From positions 68,850-132,849 of the forward strand of contig JAJEKB010019049.1 in the NCBI GenBank assembly GCA_022393335.1: a DNA stretch of 64,000 bases. Direction: 5' to 3'. Below the pieces are notes generated by a model, which did no database searches, was not told the DNA's origin, and was given only the letters and a program-made list of their open reading frames with translations. Position numbers and translations under genes: made by a program. Below, in pieces: positions 24,943-37,507 of this stretch. The stretch's first letter is position 1. Every line of letters begins with the position of its first letter. This stretch comes from Macrotrachela quadricornifera (Eukaryota > Rotifera > Eurotatoria > Philodinida > Philodinidae).

Positions 24943-26832
24943 TTAAAATCGTGTCATATTAACAAATCGTCTAGGAGATATAGGTATTGTTACTATATTA
25001 CCAATAACTACTGGTTTTTCTCCATTTGAATATATATACAGTTCTGGATAACTAATTCCTTCATCAAGGATCGTAACATTACGAACTACAGGTGATTTCG
25101 ATGCTGACTGTCTAATAAAATTCCATAAACTGCGTCTTCCTGCAAGAGTTCCCGTATTACCATTTGAAATTGTTTGAATGTTATTATCTATTTTATCCAC
25201 ATTTATATCTTCTCTAATCGCATGTAAATCTTCAGCTACATCTGGAGCTGATAATTTTTTTATATCATAATTTTTTGGATAAAGTAAATATAATATGGGT
25301 GATGTTAAAAATGTTAAAATTGTAGCCATTAATACAAATAAAGCAAAAATAATTGGTGAAATAACTTTAAGTTCAACACCTATATTTAAAACAACTAATT
25401 GTACAATACCACGTGTATTCATGAGTACACCAACTGATAAACAATAAAACCAAGGTTTTTTTGTAAAAATTTTTGATGCTAATGTTACAGGAACTATTTT
25501 AGCTACTGAAGCAAGAATTATAAGAATAACAAGTATCCACCATACTTCTCCTGTTTTAAGTAAATCTAAATGTGTACGAAGACCACTATTGGCAAAGTAA
25601 AGACTATAATAAATAATAATATAGATTAATGATTAAAATTAATTTTATCATATTTATTTACTTACGGTAAGAAAAATTCAACAACAATAAGTTCAATACG
25701 TACACCCAAAAAATCTGTTAATTGACCTTTGCGTGGAATACATAAACCACTAATAAAAGCACCAAAAAAGGCATGTATACCTATACAAATTCATATATCA
25801 ATTTTCATTTATTAAAATTTGTTTTTTCTTAAAAAATTCTTTTAAAAATAAAAGTTTTAATATTTACCCATAACTTCAGTAGTAAACGAAGCAATGATAA
25901 GTAATAAAAAACATCCAACAACTAAATAAACATTAGTATCTTTATTACGACGTAAATAATATCCATGAATCAATTTAAGAATAGGTCGAATGATAAGAAT
26001 CATAATAGCAATAAAAGCTATTGTAAGTAATAATGTACAAAGACCTTTAAGTGCTGAACCTCCAGATGAAAATGCACTAGCAACAGCTAAGATAACCCAA
26101 ACAACAATATCTTCAACAGCAGCTAATGAAATTGTTTGAATACCAATTGGTTTATTCAATAATCCCATTGCATTAAGTAATGTAGCAAGAACAGGAAATG
26201 CCGAGAAACCAAAACCAGAAGCTATTTTCAATAAATACCTTTTTTTATATAAATATTATTTGTTTCTAATCTTACCGATAAATAAAATAAATGCCACTTT
26301 ATTTGTCTGCATACCGCCATTCATATCATAAAACCATAAGGCAACAGCACAACCAATTCCCACTACAATATATATATGTATACAATTACTCTTTTCTTTA
26401 TACGAATGTATATACTCACCAGGAATGATAATACTTGAACAAGCGATTGGTATTGTTGTTTTCCAATTTTTTTTAATTTGTTCTAGATCAAGTTCAAGAC
26501 CCAAGAAAAACATAAAAAATATTAGACCTAAATTTGCAATAAGTTGAAATGCTGGAAGACTTGATTCTGGCCAAATTGCTTCAGACCAACCTTTAGCATG
26601 ACCTTTAAAAGAAAAAAAGAAAAATTTATCTAAATAAATTAAGATCTTCTTTTTCTCAACCAAGAATAGAAGGACCAAAAATGATTCCAGCAATAATTTG
26701 ACCAATTACTTGTGGTTGTCGAATATATGAAAGTAATTTTGCAAGAATTTTACATACAACTAATGTGATAAAAACTTGCAATAAAAATGTTGCCAAAGGA
26801 AGTTTATGCGGGTCTTCGAAAAGGTCAATCAT
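24943..26832 (-). CDS. CPA2 cation/proton antiporter, KHA1/CHX-like
   Basis: Six exons, 26661-26832, 26420-26602, 26276-26362, 25868-26221, 25666-25780 and 24943-25603, with all phases closing, give 523 residues. About 12 hydrophobic spans form a Na_H_exchanger domain: VIGQIIAGIIFGPSILG, FFMFFLGLELDLEQIK, FIASGFGFSAFPVLATLL, LAAVEDIVVWVILAVAS, GIHAFFGAFISGL, FFLPLYFANSGLRTHL and MNTRGIVQLVVLNIG. The order and the FANSGLRT and RGIxxLVVLNIG motifs match CPA2 exchangers of fungi (KHA1) and plants (CHX), more than the animal SLC9 families. In the active helix the usual ND/DD pair reads ED. The last 100 residues are a hydrophilic cytosolic tail. It probably exchanges K+ or Na+ for H+ at an internal membrane. 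Foreign origin is inferred; the introns and base use look native. Confidence 0.85.
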
Positions 26833-29458
26833 CGCAATTAATTGAAACGTTCAAAATAATAATCTGTTTTTTCTATAAAAAGATATTTTTTAGCGTCATT
26901 CGACGTACTAAATTGAGAAATGAGGAGCGAAGATAATAAAACGTCGAATATATACATCCTATTAAATCCTATGTCGTCTATTAATTGTACAGGTAATTCA
27001 GTAAAAAGTAAAATAGAAAATATATGAAGGACGATAAAAATGACGTAACGAAAAGATAATTATATAACGCACGAATATCGTTTGTAATATGGATATATTT
27101 ATCATATGTCTTTTTATATAAATATATCGGCGTCATTATATCTTTGATAAATATACAAGGGTATTTCATTAATCTTGGACTATAATAAAAGTATTATATA
27201 CGTAAATAAGAAATAATGTTCATCTAAATATATTGAAATGAGCAATAAATACTGAAACAGAGTTCTACATGATATTTTTGAATAAAATTAACATAATAAT
27301 AAGCGATGTGACAATCAACGTTTCGAAATCGATCAGCGTTATGTTCGTAAGAATTTTCATTAAATTTTGCTGTGTAAGAACGAATATTTTTCTATTATTG
27401 AGAGATACAGATCTCTTTACAATTTTCCCTCGCACGTGCTTCAGATTCTATCATATACATGCAATCATTCGCTTCATATTCCAGAGAAACAAATGAAGAT
27501 AAAAACAGAGACTGTTTATATCTTTCAAATCTACAATCATCATCGATAGATATTGCTGTCTATTATGGTATTATTTACTATGAGAAGTATTATTTATTGT
27601 ATTAAAAACATAATATTGTGCGATTTCGAAGTATTGATGACTATATCTTGTGTTTTTATATTTGTTTTATTAAGAGAGATAATTATAGCAAGTTGTATAT
27701 CATTTTAAATATTTACTTAAGCATTTGGAGGTCATCTAAGATAATATTGAATAGATATTACTTATTGTTAACATATAAAAAAATTTTTATTGAAATGCAG
27801 AATTTATTAAATATTTTCTATAGTCATGAAATAGAGTCACGCTAAATAATAATCATTTAGTACAAATAGAGAATGATCTAATTTAATTGTACACTCAATG
27901 TTTATTTTATAAAGAGTTCTCGATGAGTTTAATTCAAATATGGACTACTAGTCATAAATAAATAGTGAATGATTTAGGAAAATACAATACTTCATATATA
28001 TATGTCTTGTATAGTATGGTATGTGCAGTGTACTCTCTTTACTATGATAAAAAATAGACGACATGAGTAATAGTATTTATTTTTGATCAAAATATATGTA
28101 TTCACCTTGAATAGTGCAAAATGATTCGGATTCAAACTTCGAGTCGTGATAGGATACGATAATTATCACTGATTTCATGATAATCGATAACACATCAAGT
28201 TCATTTGTTCATTCAATCTTAATTCAAATAAACAGTTGTGATGACATTTTCTTTCTTTTTAGAGAAATTAAAAACCAAAGTACGTATTAGTCATCTGAAT
28301 TAATCTTATCTATTATACTGACACATAAATTAAGTAAATATAAAATATTTATCGATGATGATTTAGAATTTATCTTATGAACTCATGATGAGGATTATAG
28401 ATAACTAGATCATTTCAATAAAGGAATACTTTTATCATCTAAATAATTTATTTCTCATAAATGCAACAACTGTATCAAACATTATTTTTCTATCTATAAT
28501 ATTTTTATTGAATTGACATCGAACTAGTTGAAATATCAAACGATTGCAAAATTATTAGAAAAAAAAACAATGATCAACTTTGTTATTTTAACAACTAAAT
28601 ACTACCATTTCTATATTACATAGTCTTATATCTAGGCTCAATTGTTGTTATTTGACAGATCTTAAAAATATACGATTGATCACATCTAGGATTCGTATTT
28701 GTTCTAATAAAGTCTTGCATTATTTTCATACACAAGATATTATTGAATATGTTTTTTTTGTTATGTTAACAAAAGAAAGTAAACCTTGTTTTGGATTCTT
28801 AAAGCACAAATAGAATAGAAGATGTGAGCAAGTGATACGCACTTGAAAGACACTAGTCTCAAAGAAAAATAAAACGATTAATTCCTTCTTTTTGTTCTTC
28901 GTACATGTCTACGTCAATCGTAAAAAGACAATTTATTCATAGAAAAAAAAACCGAGAATTATATTTGTTACCGGATGACTGAAAGCAATTTGTGAACAAT
29001 TAAAAGAACGTTTTATAAAAGAAAAAGCATTTCAATTAATATGCAATCATACTAAAATATTTTATTTTATTTATCACATTATGATTTTTAAAATTGACTA
29101 AGGAAAATAACATTTATTAAATTACTTACTAAATAATTTTTGATCAGAATATAAGTATAGTCATTATATAAAACGATTCCTAGATGATGATTATTGCTTT
29201 TTTTCTTGCCCACGATTTATTAATTGACTTCACCTTTTTCTTTTTCTTTTTCTTTTTCTACTATTTTCCGCTTTCATAAAAGTCCGTTTTATAAATGAGC
29301 AAAAAGTAGTTCACCGGTTCCATTTGGTCTATATGAAGTGAAAAAGAATTTTTATGCTTAAATAGAAATTGTCTTTTTATCTAGGACAATGTCAATACTG
29401 AAATAAAGCCTATAGAATTCATAATATTTTTATTTTATTTAGATAGATTATAATCAGT
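26833..29458. other. intergenic, no gene recognised
   Basis: 2.6 kb of AT-rich sequence upstream of both the antiporter gene (minus) and the neuropeptide gene (plus), so it should hold both promoters. Only short frames without motifs occur. A (CTTTTT)n-type pyrimidine repeat lies at 29229-29260. Confidence 0.45.
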
Positions 29459-29925
29459 ATGTATCTATTTGCTATTTTATCTTCACTTATTTGCATTCAA
29501 TTGATATCAACAGTGTCAAGCGGTATATATTGATTTTCTTTTTTATTTTCTAATTATTAATTTAATTTTTTTTTTTAATTTTAAAAGACACAAACGATGC
29601 TAATCCAAGTTTTCAATCAAATGCTATATTTCAAACACCAACAACATATGACAATAAAGAAATATTTAGTAATAATGATGATGATAGTGATGAAGAATAT
29701 GTTTATGTTCCTCGATCGGCACAATTTTTAAGATTTGGTAGACAAATTCCTTCATCATCATCATCATTTCTTCGATTTGGTCGTTCACCTCCGTCCTTTC
29801 TTCGATTTGGTCGTGCTAATCAAAATGGAGGAACATTTCTTCGTTTTGGTCGACAAACTCAACAACCAGCTTCAAGCAGTTTTCTTCGCTTCGGGAAAAA
29901 AGGCGAATTTTTAAGATTTGGTTAA
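29459..29925 (+). CDS. FLRFamide neuropeptide precursor
   Basis: Two exons, 29459-29522 and 29588-29925, with a 65-bp intron in phase 1, give 133 residues. Residues 1-21 form a signal peptide ([15 protein letters not shown]...). A spacer with an acidic NNDDDSDEE stretch ends in a VPR cleavage site. Six FLRFG units then follow, in the contexts [62 protein letters not shown] and GEFLRFG at the C-terminus. The Gly supplies the amide and Arg or Lys-Lys the convertase site, so six FLRFamide-ended peptides of about 6-13 residues are predicted. They would be secreted and act on RFamide receptors. The gene is easy to miss because each exon is short. Confidence 0.92.
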
Positions 29926-31939
29926 ATCTACGAGATTTTTTTGTCTCCATTAAAAAAAAGGACTATCATCATACGAACATATTGATAAAAAATAAAAATG
30001 ATCAAAATAAAAAAAAAGCCCAATTTTTGTTTTTGTTTAATTAAAAGAAAACAATGTGTAAAAATGAAATAATTATTTTTAAATTATTCAATTAGTTTAA
30101 AATATGTTTCTTAGAATCATAAAATTCAATAGTAATTCGATTGTAGGTGTATGATTTTGAATCAAGGTCTTTCGATCTTATTATTTTTTATGACTTCACA
30201 AAAAGAAATCGACATACTGATGATTGACTAGAAAATTTGATAGCATTGAATAGAAATATAAAAATAAAGAGATATTTTTATAATTTAATTTTATTAAATT
30301 CTATTCTTTCTAATAGCGTCTGAAAAATTTCTTTTTTTAACTATAATAGAAACCGTATGAGTCTATGACTTTTCATGTTTTTTTTGGTCAGTTAACTTTT
30401 ACTTAATATAATCATCAAGTGAAAAATCATATGTTATAACGTCAGGTAAGAACAATGGATATAGTAATCTATTGAAACCTTTTTTTGTGTTAAATAATTA
30501 ATAACACCTGAATAAATGTAAGATTTACTATTAGTGTAAAGTAATTTTATATTTTTGCACCTAATAACTTTCTTTGTTTTCATACTTTAATGATACTAAG
30601 CTTGACACACTTTTCAATATAATAGCGAATAGTGCAAACGTTCTGCATTTATTTCTTTTTTATCTATGTATTACGTACGAATATCCTAGGCTCTTGATTC
30701 TTTTTTCCTTAGAAAGAATAAAATGTCTACTACAAAATTATGTAAAAAAATTTTTTTTTAATCCGATCTTTATATTAGACTTTGTAATACTATGATTGAA
30801 CATTATAAATAAACAAAAATAAATTTTTCAAATGATCAATCGAGTTCAAAAACGACATTTACCCCAATATTCTTTACTGTTACAAATTGCTCATAATAAA
30901 AAAATGATTTTGAAAATTAAGATTTCTTCCGGTAACGAAATTAGTAGAAACCGTTTATTTTACATGTAATTAAAGTTTGTTGGGTACTCTACACAAATAT
31001 ATTATTTAAAACAGAATAGAATTTCTTCGTTAGACATTATGAAAAAGAATTCATTGGATGTTGTAAATTGAAATATCAAATTTTTAATAAGATTGTTTCT
31101 TCTGAAACGTCTGATTTTATAATTCGAATATTTTTGGTATGATTAGAAAGCTCACATCATATTGGTTGTATGTCTATAAAATGCTCCTCAAAACATTCAA
31201 AATAGAGTGCAAAATCAATGGAACAAGTGTATTTCTCATTCTCAATTTTGAATGAAATTTTTTTAAATAGTTCTACGATAGATACCTTACTCTGTCTAAC
31301 AAAAAAGAATCAAGAGTCTAGAATATTCGTATGTGAGACAAGAATGAAAAGAAAGTCAATGTAGAACTTTTTTTTTACTATTTGCTGATTATGATGTATA
31401 GACTTGCTTTTATCTACATGTGAAAAATATTTCGTTTACACTTAAGTGTTAAAACCTCTTATATATAGTAATCTCAAAAGTGCTCCAATTGTTCGGTTAT
31501 ACACATCTTTTCTTGATACCATATATGTCATTAATATGTTACGGTCAAAATTAAAATTTTATTTTCATGAGCTGTAAAACGGAGAAAAAAAAGCACTAAT
31601 GAGAATACGAGTGTGATCATGAATGACGATTAGGATTAAGGAGTCTATATGTAGATTCTGATGTTCTGGGTGAAATTAGAATATATAATCGATATAAAAC
31701 CTTCATCTTCACCCTCGATTTTAAATAAAGAATAACTTAACCTTTGTAGTACCATAATCTAATATCAATTTAATGTGATATTCGTGAGAAACTTTTCTAC
31801 AAGTATTCGAATATTCTTAAAGCAATGAAAGAAATTGACATTTCTCAATTTTATTCATCATTTCAATTGATATAATACAAAAATATTAATACAAATGAAT
31901 AAATACTTCTGCGATTTGTTAATCGACTTATCAAATTAA
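29926..31939. other. intergenic, no gene recognised
   Basis: 2 kb of AT-rich sequence between the neuropeptide gene and a piggyBac relic. It contains only short frames; no inverted-repeat element was noticed. Confidence 0.4.
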
Positions 31940-32559
31940 CCCTTTCGTTACGGGGCACGCATATATGCGCGTTGAACTTTTTGCAAATGTTCCCGTCATT
32001 ATAATATTATTTAGACTCGATGGATAAGACTTCTCGCTTTTTCTCTTATCTTGGAAACATTGTTGCTTCATCATCCCGCATTGTATGTGTATATTCATGC
32101 GTTCTCTTCTGTATTCTGATACGCCTGCTTCTCACATTTTATCCCGTTCTAATGCTATTTTAAATGAAGCGTAAAAATACTCTGTTCAGCGATTTTCGAA
32201 GTCAATTGATTCGGGAACAGATTGAAATATAGACTCAACTCAAGACTCCAAATGGTTGTCTGACTATCGGAGGTAATCCCATACGTCATATTACAGGTCA
32301 TTTTTCATCTTTAGTTCCGGCAACAGCATTGGAAAAATTATACGAAGATGTTGTATATTTTGTAGTCACGCAAGCAAACGCGAGAAAAAAGCATGCCGAT
32401 ACACGTTATCAGTATGATTTTTGGACTTTGTGTGATAGGCTGTTTTGAAGAATATCTTATTCTAAATACCTTTCCAAATGTTTCTATATACTAATAAAAG
32501 TTATTCCAAACTGTTTGAAACTAGACAAAAATATCTTAAAAAAATCAGTATTCAAAGGG
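31940..32559 (+). mobile_element. piggyBac relic with TTAA target sites
   Basis: The element starts CCCTTTCG and ends GAAAGGG-like (TCAAAGGG), and is flanked on both sides by TTAA (31936-31939 and 32560-32563), the piggyBac target duplication. Inside (about 32275-32448) a frame matches the C-terminal part of piggyBac transposase: NPIRHITGHFSSLVP, a basic ANARKKHADTRYQ, and WTLCDRLF. The Cys residues of the terminal zinc-binding region are mostly replaced (CVVC-type motif reads FVVT). Upstream stops and the 620-bp size show internal deletion. Confidence 0.8.
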
Positions 32560-33840
32560 TTAAATAATCTGATGAATATTTATAGGAAAATTTTGCTTTT
32601 CACAATTCATTAATTTGGTTCAATATAATGTGTTTCGTTTTCGTGTTTTATCTTGAAACCAATTAATAAAATAATTACTAGACAAAATAAAACTATTTTT
32701 CATAAATGATTTCATAGATACAACAAATTATTTTACTATTTACGTCGATATGTTCATTATTCTAAATTTGAAAATATTTCGCGAAAGTTATAAATCTGTT
32801 CTACTTTTATTAATATAATTTTATCATCTTCCAAAATATTATGAATTTTATTTTATTATCATTTCTTGATACAATCTTAAACCTATCACGTGATAAATGT
32901 TGATTGTCTATGATCAGAAACATAATTATTTAAATGTGGATAAAAGAATATAAAGTATTCATTGACAATAACTAAATACTTCTTGTGTTCACCAGATAGT
33001 TCATTTTGATCAAGCTTTAATAGAAAATTTTTATCGTCAGCTCTTATTGCAAATAGATTAATCAATAGAAAAAACTTTTTGTTTTCTGGATTCCAACAAC
33101 ATTTCTGGCAATCTAAGCGGATACAGATAAAAATCTTATAAAGGAGCGAAAAAAGCATGTCTAAGAACAATATTCAATGTTACATCAAACTAAGTAGGAG
33201 AAGCACGTTTTTCATAAGTAGTCTAACTAAGATTATATAAACAATAGCTGAGTTTATAGGACATATATATTTGGAACTGCAAATTCTTTTTGTAATCCAT
33301 TCATATTAATTTTTGTTGAAGCAACTGAAAGAAAATCAACATTATTTTTTTTTATATCCATGTAAATTAAATATGGGTGTTTAGAATTGAGTCCAATCAG
33401 CCCGTTTACTTGCTTCTTTGGAGTTAGTTTAATCAAAATTCGAACACGAAAACGATAATATATTGATAATGAGAAGTTAGATTGTTATGTGTATGAAAAA
33501 TGAATCGATCGTAATGGTACAACACGTTTACTATTCCATTCAAATGAATTCTCACATTGAGATAATTCTGTTGACTGAAGTTGAATTTAATATGCTGTTT
33601 GCTGAACATTTTTATATGAGACATTTTTTAAAAACACGAATTTTCCATGAAAATCAAAATGTTGGAGCATTGATTATTAAACCACAAGTAATATAAACCT
33701 TTTTAATGATCTATATGGTTATCGAATAGAAATAGTAAATGACCATCAATTATTGACAAAATAATAAGTACTACCAGGATGCTCCAATAACGTATATAAG
33801 AGCATAGTTTATTTTTGTACTATAGAATAAAATGTAAGTG
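32560..33840. other. no gene recognised
   Basis: 1.3 kb with several short frames of 60-95 codons on both strands and no recognisable domain. It may include the decayed 3' part of the gene remnant at 33841-34962. Confidence 0.35.
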
Positions 33841-34962
33841 CTACCTTTTGGAATTATTAATATTCTTTTTGTACGGATATACCTCTTTTATCATTATCTT
33901 TTTTGTTTGCTTGTATTTAATTAAAATATAAATCTGATATTCCAACATTATCCGTCGGCGTTTGGAATATTTTAATACGCTATATAATGTGATTGTTCCA
34001 GATAGAATGACAGGTATTAACAGTAAATCTAGCATACATTGTTGATAGAATGGCAAGGCACTTTGAAATGATGTAAAATAATCTGGATCACCATTGAGAT
34101 TGACAAAAGAATTCGAACTCTTCTGCTACTCACTTTACATCACCTGTATGTTTCATTTCCAGTGACATGAGTACAGATGCTTCTTTGTATGATATATTCA
34201 TCCATAATGACAATATTTTACTTGTTACACTAGTAGCCGTGCAAGTGTACTGAACAAAATCATAAGGATCTGTCAAAGAATGTAGTAGAGAAGGTCGTAC
34301 AAATAATAATTTTTCAATGTCAAGATTATTGATCACTATCGCAAAAGAAAATTGTTCCATATTAAATGGTATAATTTTACAATGACTCAAAAATATTTTG
34401 GCTGGGTTTTGTTGTAAAATCCATTTCTGTTGTACGAATCCATTTTTGATTCACACTCGCTTCTGACTTTCAAGATTTGTTAAAATTCATCATTCTCTAA
34501 ATCTTGCAGTACTTCTTCATATATGTTATAATTTGTACTGCGGGATACGAATAATAGAGAACTATCATTTGTTGACAGCAGGAAAATAGTCAAACTATTA
34601 ATTAAATTATGCATCTGATCGTATAGAACCAAAGAAATACGATCGAATGCTCTGTAAAAAATGGAATCAAGTAGTTTTGATTTGAACCAACTAGTAAGAG
34701 TGTTATTAACGTCGTCAACAGGTGATTCATCTCTAAATGGACCGAGACATTTTATTTAATGATGTACATATGACGGCGTAAAAAATTTAGACGGCATACT
34801 AATTAGATTCAAACATTTTGGTTTTAAAGATAAAAAATTCTTTAATGTAAAAGTATCATAGAATACCCCTGATATTTGTACTAACAAGTTGGAAAATGTA
34901 TAATATAGCACTGGTATCAGTTCCAGTACAAATCTCATTGTGATAGGCACAGAAAACATCAC
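33841..34962 (-). pseudogene. possible decayed membrane-protein gene, unrecognised
   Basis: Several protein-like segments follow one another on the minus strand: a hydrophobic N-terminal piece (34962-34756), DDVNNTLTSWFKSKLLDSIF to LLFVSRSTNYNIYEEVLQDL (about 34722-34490), and IEKLLFVRPSLLHSLTDPYD with NISYKEASVLMSLEMKHTGD (34320-34130). The last is SALPFYQQCMLDLLLIPVIL with a transmembrane stretch and a basic tail (34065-33841). Splice-like sites exist between some, but stops separate others (after ENDEF near 34487, and before the third segment). I do not recognise the family. It is either a multi-exon gene I could not join or a decaying copy of one. Confidence 0.35.
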
Positions 34963-35935
34963 ATTTGAGATACAATATCTAAGTTAAGTTAATTCTTCCG
35001 ATGTTAGCAACGAGAAAATATTTGATAAATTAAAATTAAGCATATCTGGAAACGCCGTTAGCCTTTGGATTACACAGGTTGTTTGGATTTCTTGCATAAG
35101 TTGAAATGAGACCTGCTTCGTCTTTTGATCACACAAGCAGAGTTAAAGAGAATCATTGAAGTTTTCCTTACATCTTTTTTTTGCTACATATTTTACATCT
35201 TCCATTAAACAAAACTGAATGATGTTTTTGTATATGTGCATTTTAGATAATGAACGAAAGTATAATCGACTTTGCAGTCATAATATATGTATTCAAGTGC
35301 ATGAATATGCAGGAAGAAGGTTATAAGACATATGGTTCCATCTATTTTTTTCTTATATACAATGTCAATTCAGTATGATATTTAAATATGCAATTTTCTA
35401 GTGTTTTTCCGTGCAAAGATATGTATTATACTATAGTCGCATGGTTTGTGATCTAAATAAACCAAACGTACACACTATATGTTTCAGCTCTTTGTTGCAT
35501 AGTATATAATATTAACACTAATTGCTCCTTTGTGCAAGAATTATTTGCATAGCATTTAAATCATGTAAACACATTTTAACTCACAAAATTACAGAATTCT
35601 ATTTTGTCCTAGTGCATAGGAGAGAAAGAGAGGTATATCATGGACTGTAACATAGAACAAGATGAGTAATACCAAGTAGGAAGGAAATAAGGTATTGTAG
35701 GCAGTTAAAAGATAAATACTTTTCGTCAGTAACACCAGATAAACAACGGATTTATTCGTGCATGGCGAACGAAGAAATAACGAATGTGCGTATATTATTT
35801 TGACTGACTATTAACACTGCGCTGATGACGACATAGTTGGCTTTTTCCAACTATAATGTTGTTAAAAAGGAAGTAAAGCATTATCAATCATACTATAAAG
35901 GTGTACTTAATAAGCGATAGAAACATCATTGAAAC
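34963..35935. other. intergenic, no gene recognised
   Basis: About 1 kb without supported features, upstream of the ZZ zinc finger gene. Confidence 0.4.
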
Positions 35936-36268
35936 ATGGAAAAGCTCGTTTTAAGTCAATATGCTCATCGTGTGGGCTATGTTTTGCGTGGTGAAGTGAT
36001 CTGCGATGGATGCTTTCATGTCTTTGAAAATGGCGAAATGGGTATGCGATGCATGGAGTGCAGTGGCTTCACAAATCCCGACAGTAACCAGCGCAATGTT
36101 CGTCAAGTGAATCTGACTGCGACAGTATCGGCGAGAGTGAGCAACGCTGGATCTCTCACTCTGTCCAATACAACTCCGTATTCAGGTTACGATCTATGTC
36201 TTACTTGTGCGAAAAACCCTCACCTACACACACATCATCATTTCACTTTAGCAATTTGTCGAAGTTAA
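35936..36268 (+). CDS. small ZZ-type zinc finger protein
   Basis: Intronless, 110 residues. The metal-binding pattern is C-x2-C (ICDGCFHVF, about residues 23-26), a second Cys pair (MRCMECSGF, 39-42), then GYDLCLTCAKNPHLHTHHHF (C87, C90 and two or more His). This order is the ZZ domain signature, with a loop of about 40 residues inserted before the DLCxxC part, longer than usual. Nothing else is in the protein. ZZ domains bind protein N-termini or modified tails and often recruit ubiquitin or autophagy partners, so a small adaptor is possible. Its coding sequence is visibly richer in G+C than the surroundings. The start Met follows an in-frame stop. Confidence 0.65.
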   Translation: MEKLVLSQYAHRVGYVLRGEVICDGCFHVFENGEMGMRCMECSGFTNPDSNQRNVRQVNLTATVSARVSNAGSLTLSNTTPYSGYDLCLTCAKNPHLHTHHHFTLAICRS

Positions 36269-37507
36269 TCACGAACAATCCACGGAATTGTTTTATAATT
36301 AATCTCGAAAACCCATATAATCAAGGTTTTCTTTTATCTGGCTTGATTGTGCAGATAATTTGTCAATAAAAAAGCACTTTTTATAAGTTTTTAAGAATTG
36401 TTTTGAATAGCTGCAGCTCTCAATGGTTAAGATTTCCTATTTGCATTGAAATACTACGATGCTGATTACCGGTATTCAAGTAGATATGAGAAATTAAAAA
36501 CAGATCTACATGAAAAAATTATAATTCTGTTCGATCCAATTCTTCCGAATCAATAATAAAAAAATAGCTTAATTTTGCCTCACTCGATACATATTAAATG
36601 GCAACCGATATTTATAATAGAATGAATATGCCATACATAATAGGAACGTTTCTGTTCCCAGGAATGATGTATATTTTGAATCAGGTTATATATTTGACGA
36701 TAAAACAAAGACGATGTGCAGTGTTCAACTTAATTTAATAAAGAAAAGCAAATTGATATTTAGTACATGTCTGACTAATACTTTGACTAAATAACAGCAG
36801 ATATATAACTGGTTTGATCCGTTCGAATCGATTGAACTAGCCAGTTTTCATAGATTTCTATGGATCCAAATAAATTTTTTACTCAAAACACTCTCGTGAT
36901 CTCCTTTAAGAATAAGTCAAAAAATGAATTTTATGATTTTTTCGATATAAAAGTTTTTCTTAATAAAATATATCGAGAGCAAATTTAAGTTCTTTCATCA
37001 AAATAATCGTATTATTCTAAAAACTATTAGTTTCTTTTTCTTCAATTTGCCTAAAATTTTTATTAACAGACGATCTAAAAGAAGTGTTGTAATGTATAGT
37101 GGCAGAGATTTGGATCTATTTTCTCTCTCCATCATAGGCATGATGGACATGCTTAGCAATTTAATTAATGTTTTTTCGGATATGTTTTATGGACAAATTG
37201 GTTTTTGTATAAAATTATGCTATGCACAATATAATACAAAGCAAATTTTTTAACAAAACAGTGAATGATCTTCTAACAGGATCGATGAAGTTGTTGTCAA
37301 ACATGATCTTATAATTAGAGTAGCCGTCTATTTTGAGTAAGACGAAGGCGTACCTTTACGATTATAGTCAGATTTTATTTCCTGCCATCAGCACTGACAG
37401 CTATATCGTGCTTTATATTTTAATCCTACAGGAAGAGTGCTAGCTGCTTTTTTTTATTCAAAACAGAATTAATTTGTTTCTATTTTCTGTTTGTTCAAAG
37501 TCCATTA
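36269..37507. other. intergenic, no gene recognised
   Basis: 1.2 kb between convergent genes (ZZ protein on plus, F-box on minus). No supported feature was seen. Confidence 0.4.
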
